Part shown: piece by piece, positions 5,794-10,807 of the stretch
Numbering within the stretch: the stretch's first letter is position 1
Layout: each line of letters begins with the position of its first letter
From: Clostridiales bacterium DTU023
GTDB taxonomy: Bacteria > Bacillota > Clostridia > Saccharofermentanales > DTU023
Length of the DNA: 10,807 bases
Assembly (NCBI GenBank): GCA_001512945.1
Contig: LFTF01000099.1
Location: forward strand, 5,621 to 16,427
Direction of reading: 5' to 3'
Notes under the pieces: model-generated
The model's database searches: none
The model's input: only the letters and a program-made list of their open reading frames with translations
What the model was told of the DNA's origin: nothing
Position numbers and translations under genes: made by a program

Positions 5794-6690
5794 ATGGCAA
5801 GATATTGTTTTTATTGCGGACGTGAATTGGACGACTATGAAAAGTGCCGTTGCCGCGAGCGGTCGCGCGTTTCAGGCGAGGGCTATGACGATACCGCGGC
5901 CACCCCCCCACCGTCCCGTACAGACAGAGCATCCGATTCTCGGCGCACACAAACCAAACAAGCAACATCCGATCCAAACACTTCGTATGCTTGGAAACAC
6001 CAAGAGGAACCAGCGTCTTCCAAAACAAAGACAAAAAAGCGCACAACATCTTCACGTGATAAATACAAGCGATCACCTGCAGACCGCGCCAAACAGGCTC
6101 AAAAATTCGGATCGTTTCTCACTTTTTTTGCCGCTCCCGCCGATTCAATGCAACGAGATCTCTCGCCCGACTGGAGCACATCCCATTCTTTGTGGTTTTC
6201 TTTGACGATCGCGCTCGCGGGTATTCACTACATGATGCTTAACCGGAGCCTGACAGCGATCATAACGGGACAAACAGCCAAATTGTCAACCGGCGCGATG
6301 TTGCTCTCATGGCTTACCGGAACCGGCCTGGTAGCGCTTATCCTTTTGCTCTATGCGCTGACGCTCTGGCTTCTCGCCCGATTCCTCTTTCGGCAGGGCC
6401 GCCTCCCCTTGCTTCATGCTCTGGCGGCCGGGAAAATAGCATGGAAATATCTCACGTTATTCTTGCTTCTGTCATTGCCATCACTCTTCACCGGCGGAGC
6501 CATCTATGGTCTGACACTTGCTTTGATGGGCCTTGTATTTGCCGTGATTGTGCATGCGAGGCAGGTCGCTTCATTAACCTATCTCAATGACAATAAAACC
6601 TGGCAACTTGCCTACCTTTCCATCATCTTCTTTGCCGGCATTTTCTCTGCCGTGACTTCGTTTGCGAGAATACTTAATATCATGAAATAG
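5794..6690 (+). CDS. Zinc-finger-like, Yip1-type polytopic membrane protein of unknown function
   Basis: This 298-residue protein has three parts. Residues 1-20 hold Cys5-x2-Cys8-x9-Cys18-x-Cys20, a short metal-binding-like knuckle. Residues 21-120 are a hydrophilic, Ser/Thr/Lys/Arg-rich, probably disordered linker (e.g. SSKTKTKKRTTSSRDKYKR). Residues about 130-295 contain roughly five hydrophobic segments (near 132-149, 168-200, 216-236, 238-256 and 271-295), like the Yip1 family of small membrane proteins that often carry an N-terminal zinc ribbon in Bacillota. No catalytic motif is seen. The start is ATG 5794, with GAGG 6 bases upstream. It is transcribed away from the acyltransferase and has no terminator-like hairpin before the ABC operon 106 bases downstream. 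The gene is real; the Yip1 assignment is by architecture only. Confidence 0.72.
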   Translation: MARYCFYCGRELDDYEKCRCRERSRVSGEGYDDTAATPPPSRTDRASDSRRTQTKQATSDPNTSYAWKHQEEPASSKTKTKKRTTSSRDKYKRSPADRAKQAQKFGSFLTFFAAPADSMQRDLSPDWSTSHSLWFSLTIALAGIHYMMLNRSLTAIITGQTAKLSTGAMLLSWLTGTGLVALILLLYALTLWLLARFLFRQGRLPLLHALAAGKIAWKYLTLFLLLSLPSLFTGGAIYGLTLALMGLVFAVIVHARQVASLTYLNDNKTWQLAYLSIIFFAGIFSAVTSFARILNIMK

Positions 6691-6750
6691 CCACGTATCG
6701 CTCCTTAATTAAATAACAACCTAAATCCAAGCAAGCAGCGAGCCGTAATC

Positions 6751-6765
6751 TGCTACAATTGTTGC
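6751..6765 (+). promoter_or_regulatory. Extended -10 promoter with overlapping dyad, before the ABC exporter operon
   Basis: TGCTACAAT (6751-6759) is an extended -10: TG, one base, TACAAT. Overlapping it is the near-palindrome GCtACAATTGTtGC (6752-6765), whose core ACAATTGT is perfect. No good -35 is present. Transcription would start near 6766, about 30 bases before the exporter start. The dyad resembles operator cores bound by small dimeric repressors such as the MarR family; that reading is inference. Confidence 0.42.
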
Positions 6766-6796
6766 GTTGATTGCATGGGGAGAGATTTTATAGGTA

Positions 6797-8734
6797 ATGT
6801 TAATTAAGCTAAAAAAACAATTTCAATGGTTTATTGACTGGTATAAACGCGAATATATGATTGCCATTGTCGCAGTATCGGTCAATTACATTATTGCCAT
6901 TGCGCCTCCCTGGTTTGCAGGTTACCTCGCCGACCGTATATTAAACCTTGATCTGACGGTGGAATCACTTGTGCTTTTCGTCGTGTTCCTACTCGCTCTT
7001 ACAGCGTTCTCTTACGCGACAGGGTATCTGTGGTCGTACTACCTTGTTAAGGCCTATGACGTTTCCGAACTGATGGCCAGGCAGCGAACAGTCTCGAAAA
7101 TACTCAGGCAGAACGCGCCATTTTTCCTGTCACAATCGACAGGCAGTCTGATGGGTAAATCAACGAATGATGTTGGCGCGATCGCGGATATGACCGGATT
7201 TGGTGTCATGATGTTGTTTGACTCAACACTTTACCAAATCGCGATTATTGCTGTCATGGCACTCAGCGGATCTTGGCAGCTAACACTTCTGACCGTCATC
7301 CCCTACCCGCTGTTGATCTTATTTTCGAGAAAAATTGGCAATCACTTGTATTCAGAATATGATCTCGCGCAACAAGCATTCGATGAGATCAATGACCGTG
7401 TTCTTGAAAATATTCAGGGCATCCGGGTAGTCCGGGCATTTGTGATGGAAGAACAAGAACAGAATACGTTCGCGGAACGTTCTGAAAACCTCTTCCGTCA
7501 AAACATGAGAGTGGCGCGCCTTGACGCTCTTTTCATGCCGGCCTCGCGACTCGTACAGGGGATATCTTTTGTGATCGCACTCGTGATCGGAGCAAACCTT
7601 ATCAGCACGAATGCCATCACAATCGGCCAACTTATGGCTCATGTCTTCTATCTCGGAATGCTGGCCTGGCCCATGATCGCGATGGGTGAATTCATCAATA
7701 TTTCTCAACAGGCGACAGCTTCGATGGACCGTATCGAAGAGATCTGGGACTGGCGAGAGGAAATCGTTGACCCGCCCGACGCAATTCAATGTCAGTCGAT
7801 CGGTGATATTGAATTCGATCACTTCTCCTTCACGTGGCCGGGGCAAAAAGAGCCTGTCCTTAAAGACCTTTCATTTACAATTCATGAAGGCATGACACTT
7901 GGTGTAGTCGGGCGTGTCGGTGCCGGCAAAACAGCTCTGCTCAAACAGATCATGCGTTTTTATCCGCAGGAATCCGACATACCCGCTCAACCGTCGGATA
8001 CGTCGCTGCCTCCAGCACCCAAACGCCTTCGCGTCAATAACCTTCCCATCCGCCTTTTCGACCGGCGGAGTTTAAGACGGCATATCGGGTATGTGCCTCA
8101 GGAGAGCATTCTCTTCTCCCTCACTGTGCGGGAGAATATCCTGATGGGCGCACGCGCGCAAAAAGATGACTGGCCTCTAGGCGAGAACGATCAAGAACGT
8201 GAAGTGCAATTCTGGAAGAGCCCGTACCGCGAAATTGTTAACCGAGTAAAAGAGCAAGAGAAAATGCCGCCGGCACTGCCATCCGTTTCGGATCAAACAC
8301 TAGAGCGGATGATTCGCATCGCTGATTTTACGAAGGACGTTGAAATTTTACCTAAGGGACTTGAGACGCTGACCGGCGAACAGGGCATCGCCCTTTCAGG
8401 AGGTCAAAAGCAGCGCATTTCGATCGCGCGAGCGCTGCTCGCCAATCCCGAAGTCCTGATCCTTGACGACTGTCTCTCGGCGGTCGACGCGATGACGGAG
8501 AAAAATGTCTTGCAATCACTCCGAGAAGAACGCAAAGGCAGGACAACGCTCGTTAGTTCACACCGCCTTTCAGCCGTCCGCGACGCCGATCTGATCCTGG
8601 TACTTGAAAATGGCGCGATCGCCGCACAAGGCACCCACAAGGACTTGATCGAGCAAGGCGGTTGGTATGCCGAACAATTCGAACTGCAGCAGCTGGAAGA
8701 AGAAACAAAAACTCAGCACGAGGAGGTTCGGTGA
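6797..8734 (+). CDS. Heterodimeric ABC multidrug-type exporter, YheI/BmrC-like subunit
   Basis: This is a fused exporter half-transporter: six membrane helices in residues 20-315, then a nucleotide-binding domain from about 335. Motifs are Walker A VGRVGAGKT (371-379), Q-loop Gln435 in YVPQ, canonical signature LSGGQ (533-537), Walker B VLILDD (553-558), D-loop SAVD (561-564) and switch His589. The catalytic glutamate after Walker B is Asp558, the known mark of the degenerate half in BmrC/LmrC-type pairs. The protein is 645 residues, longer than the usual 575-590, because of a Pro-rich insert (about 390-408) and a charged insert (about 452-505) in the nucleotide-binding domain. The start is ATG 6797, with GGGGAGAG 12 bases upstream and a closer AGG. 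Its stop overlaps the next start by one base (TGATG). Drug or lipid export is inferred from family; the substrate is unknown. Confidence 0.92.
   Translation: MLIKLKKQFQWFIDWYKREYMIAIVAVSVNYIIAIAPPWFAGYLADRILNLDLTVESLVLFVVFLLALTAFSYATGYLWSYYLVKAYDVSELMARQRTVSKILRQNAPFFLSQSTGSLMGKSTNDVGAIADMTGFGVMMLFDSTLYQIAIIAVMALSGSWQLTLLTVIPYPLLILFSRKIGNHLYSEYDLAQQAFDEINDRVLENIQGIRVVRAFVMEEQEQNTFAERSENLFRQNMRVARLDALFMPASRLVQGISFVIALVIGANLISTNAITIGQLMAHVFYLGMLAWPMIAMGEFINISQQATASMDRIEEIWDWREEIVDPPDAIQCQSIGDIEFDHFSFTWPGQKEPVLKDLSFTIHEGMTLGVVGRVGAGKTALLKQIMRFYPQESDIPAQPSDTSLPPAPKRLRVNNLPIRLFDRRSLRRHIGYVPQESILFSLTVRENILMGARAQKDDWPLGENDQEREVQFWKSPYREIVNRVKEQEKMPPALPSVSDQTLERMIRIADFTKDVEILPKGLETLTGEQGIALSGGQKQRISIARALLANPEVLILDDCLSAVDAMTEKNVLQSLREERKGRTTLVSSHRLSAVRDADLILVLENGAIAAQGTHKDLIEQGGWYAEQFELQQLEEETKTQHEEVR
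8720..8726 (+). promoter_or_regulatory. Ribosome binding site of the second ABC subunit
   Basis: GAGGAGG, 7 bases before ATG 8734, inside the last codons of the first ABC gene. It selects ATG 8734 over an open frame that extends upstream to 8662; the adjacent GTG at 8731 is a minor alternative. Confidence 0.75.
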
Positions 8735-10512
8735 TGGACGATCAAAACCACGATAAGAAATCCCGCTCCGGTTTGATGCGCCTAGTCCGCTATGCTCATT
8801 TCGCTGTTCGGCCTCTATCCTTAGGTTTTGTGCTAACGATGCTGACGGTAGGACTCGACCTGGCCGGCCCTTATCTGATCTCCCGGATGCTTGACCGCGA
8901 GATTATCGTTGGGGTCGGTATCCGTGACACACAAATATTCGTGACAATGATCCTGCTCTATGCGACAACCGTATTGCTGTCTCTCATCGCGCGGTACGGG
9001 GGAAATGTCTCAAATCAGACAGCTGCCAACCGTATTTCTGTTGTGATGCAGCGCGAGATTTTCGGTCATGTCCAGAAAATGCCTGTCTCGTACTTTGACA
9101 CGCTCGCGGCTGGTTCCGTTGTCTCACGGGTCACAAACGATACAAAAGCGGTTCGGGTATTCTTCACCACGGTGCTGTCGCAACTCCTAATGGCGTTGAT
9201 GTTCGCCTTGGGTATTTTATTTGGTCTCCTCAGCATCGACTGGCGATTGTTCTTGATTGCCTCAATTTCATTTCCCGTGCTCTTTTTCCTGTTCCGCGAT
9301 TTCCAACGCAAATCACTCAACTACAGCAGAAGATACAGAAAAGGAATCAGCAAACTCAATGCCAGCATGAACGAGAATATTCAAGGCATTGAGGTAATCC
9401 AGGCGTTCAGCCGTGAGCGTGATATATATGACTCGTACAGCAACATCAACGATACCGTATTCCGTAACGGGCTTGGTATGACACGGCTGCACTCTTATAG
9501 CGGAGGCAACGCGACTGAAACACTCAATTACGTCATACTCGCGATTGCGCTTCTGTATTTTGGAATTAGCAATATCACAGGCACTAATGTTGTGCCGATC
9601 GGGCATCTCTATCTCTTCATCGACTATATGATCCGGTTTTTTGGTCAGATGAACCGGGCGATGCAGAATCTGGGCAACCTTGAACGCGCCCGAGGAGCCG
9701 CGGACCACATCTTCGAACTGCTGGACCAGGAAGCGCTTTCTGATGAAGGGCAAGTGTTGGATCGAGTCGAAGGCGACGTCGCGTTCGAGCATGTAACGTT
9801 TGCATATAAAAAGGATGAGACGGTGCTTAAGGACGTCAGCTTTTCCATTCCCCGAGGTTTGACAGCAGCCTTTGTCGGCCAGACGGGAGCCGGCAAGTCT
9901 ACCATCATGAATCTCCTCTTCTCATTCTACGAACCGGGCGAGGGACGTGTCCTGATCGATGGCAATGACCTCAAGACATTAAATAAAAGGGCCGTTAGAC
10001 AGCATATGGCGATTGTTACACAAGAACCATTCCTCTTTACCGGAACCATTGAATCGAACATCACACTAAACCGCCACGATCTTGGCCCGGAAGCCGCACA
10101 GACCGCTTTAATCGAAGTCGGCGGAGGAACGTTCCTTGCCGGTCTCGACGAAGGTATCAAGACACAGGTACGTGAACGCGGCAAGGAGTTTTCTGCCGGA
10201 GAGCGTCAACTTATCTCTTTTGCGCGGGCACTGGCACAGGATCCGACTGTCCTCATTCTCGATGAGGCAACCTCACACATCGATACAGAGACCGAACAGA
10301 TTATCCAAAAAGGGGTCGAACGCCTATCAAAAGGCAGAACAACGCTGATCATCGCGCACCGGTTGTCGACCATCCGAGATGCAAATAAAATCTACGTGCT
10401 AGATCAGGGAAAAATCGTCGAACAAGGCAATCACGCCGAATTGATGGCGGAAAGTGGTATCTTTGCCAATATGGTCGAGATGCAGACACGGCAGAACCTG
10501 CATCGGCCATAA
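8734..10512 (+). CDS. Heterodimeric ABC multidrug-type exporter, YheH/BmrD-like subunit
   Basis: This is the partner half-transporter: 592 residues, six membrane helices between about 25 and 315, then a nucleotide-binding domain. Motifs are Walker A GQTGAGKST (382-390), Q-loop Gln430 in VTQEPFLF, Walker B VLILDE (506-511) with the true catalytic Glu511, and switch His542. Its signature is FSAGER (486-491) instead of LSGGQ. Together with Asp558 in the first subunit, this makes one ATP site degenerate: Walker motifs of subunit 1 with the signature of subunit 2. The other site is intact. That asymmetry is the established pattern for heterodimeric exporters such as BmrCD and TM287/288. It starts at ATG 8734, overlapping the first gene by one base, so the halves are made together. 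The next gene starts 10 bases after its stop. Confidence 0.93.
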   Translation: MDDQNHDKKSRSGLMRLVRYAHFAVRPLSLGFVLTMLTVGLDLAGPYLISRMLDREIIVGVGIRDTQIFVTMILLYATTVLLSLIARYGGNVSNQTAANRISVVMQREIFGHVQKMPVSYFDTLAAGSVVSRVTNDTKAVRVFFTTVLSQLLMALMFALGILFGLLSIDWRLFLIASISFPVLFFLFRDFQRKSLNYSRRYRKGISKLNASMNENIQGIEVIQAFSRERDIYDSYSNINDTVFRNGLGMTRLHSYSGGNATETLNYVILAIALLYFGISNITGTNVVPIGHLYLFIDYMIRFFGQMNRAMQNLGNLERARGAADHIFELLDQEALSDEGQVLDRVEGDVAFEHVTFAYKKDETVLKDVSFSIPRGLTAAFVGQTGAGKSTIMNLLFSFYEPGEGRVLIDGNDLKTLNKRAVRQHMAIVTQEPFLFTGTIESNITLNRHDLGPEAAQTALIEVGGGTFLAGLDEGIKTQVRERGKEFSAGERQLISFARALAQDPTVLILDEATSHIDTETEQIIQKGVERLSKGRTTLIIAHRLSTIRDANKIYVLDQGKIVEQGNHAELMAESGIFANMVEMQTRQNLHRP

Positions 10513-10522
10513 AGGTATAAAA

Positions 10523-10807
10523 ATGAACCCGCAACAACCTACTGAAAAAATGCCTAAATCTCCGGAAGAAAGAAAGCGTCACAAACGGTCTGCGCTGTTA
10601 GTAATCGCCGTTTTCCTTCTGTTTATTGCAGAGTTGTTCGGGTCTGCCTGCTTCTTTTCATCTGTCTTTGGGATCCCATGTGCCGGTTGCGGGAGTACGC
10701 GTGCTTTCACTCTTCTATTAGAAGGAAATTTCAAAGAAGCGCTCCGAATGCATCCACTAATACTCGTCAGTCTGACTATTCTGATCGCCGTTCCCACTTA
10801 CGGGCTA
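10523..10807 (+). CDS. DUF2752 family membrane protein, 3'-truncated by window edge
   Basis: Ninety-five codons are visible before the right edge. After a charged N-terminus (1-23, PEERKRHKR) comes a hydrophobic helix (24-36). Then follows the DUF2752 signature GIPCAGCGSTRAF (50-62), i.e. P-C-x-G-C-G-x-T-R-A, with LLLEGNFKEALRMHPL (64-79) matching the family's L-x-x-G-x-F-x-x-A-x-x-x-H-P pattern, and the start of a second helix (80-91). Family members are small membrane proteins, usually about 100-160 residues, with no established biochemical role. The start is ATG 10523, preceded by AAAGG with a 7-base spacer and lying 10 bases after the second ABC gene, so it is very likely in the exporter operon. 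The final part lies outside the window. Confidence 0.85.
   Translation, partial: MNPQQPTEKMPKSPEERKRHKRSALLVIAVFLLFIAELFGSACFFSSVFGIPCAGCGSTRAFTLLLEGNFKEALRMHPLILVSLTILIAVPTYGL

Noticed and set aside
6703..6808. Two TTAATTAA octamers flanking the exporter promoter region
   Set aside because: Both are plain AT palindromes in AT-rich DNA, with no matching flanks, so there is no support for a repeat or attachment site.
7352..7846. A 164-codon open frame on the minus strand inside the first ABC gene
   Set aside because: The opposite frame encodes conserved transporter sequence, and this frame has no recognisable domain or start signal.
8662..8733. Upstream extension of the second ABC gene to 8662
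   Set aside because: It lies within the end of the first ABC gene; GAGGAGG at 8720-8726 points to ATG 8734.
9313..9792. A 159-codon open frame on the minus strand inside the second ABC gene
   Set aside because: It is antisense to the membrane domain of the exporter, with no motif or ribosome binding site.
1..10807. tRNA, rRNA, CRISPR, transposase or phage genes
   Set aside because: No cloverleaf-like sequence, regular spaced repeats, terminal inverted repeats or recombinase motifs were seen; almost all sequence is accounted for by the listed genes.

Overview
The window looks like chromosomal DNA of a Gram-positive, probably anaerobic member of the Bacillota (Clostridia-like). The reasons are a bacterial V/A-type ATPase operon in the Enterococcus-type order, strong AGGAGG-type ribosome binding sites, frequent GTG and TTG starts, a YheI/YheH (BmrC/BmrD)-type heterodimeric ABC exporter, a zinc-ribbon/Yip1-like membrane protein and a DUF2752 protein. 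Base composition is near 50% GC by eye. The exact taxon cannot be read from the sequence.

Left part, minus strand, read from 4210 down to 1: the promoter-proximal half of a V/A-type ATPase operon in the order H (NtpF-like), I, K, E, C. The C gene runs off the left edge, and the catalytic genes (F/G, A, B, D) are expected beyond it. Genes are tightly packed or overlapping except for a 109-base gap before K that holds two hairpins. The K proteolipid keeps all the side chains known to bind Na+ in the Enterococcus hirae ring, so Na+ rather than H+ is the likely coupling ion.

Upstream of that operon on the same strand (5631-4372) is a PlsC-type acyltransferase fused to a zinc ribbon and a C-terminal extension. 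A 161-base gap between the two carries a weak terminator-like repeat, a candidate promoter and two leader hairpins.

Right part, plus strand: a divergent gene (5794-6690) encodes a membrane protein with an N-terminal cysteine motif, a long basic linker and a Yip1-like hydrophobic domain. After a 106-base promoter-bearing gap comes a translationally coupled operon. Its first two genes encode the two halves of a heterodimeric ABC exporter (6797-8734 and 8734-10512). A DUF2752 membrane protein (from 10523) follows and runs off the right edge.

Functionally the window joins ion-gradient energetics (V-ATPase), membrane lipid synthesis (acyltransferase) and envelope export (ABC pair). No mobile element, CRISPR array, tRNA or rRNA was recognised. 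There is no clear undescribed multi-gene system. The most unusual items are the acyltransferase fusion, the two insertions in the first ABC subunit, and the start-codon and hairpin pattern in the ATPase operon.
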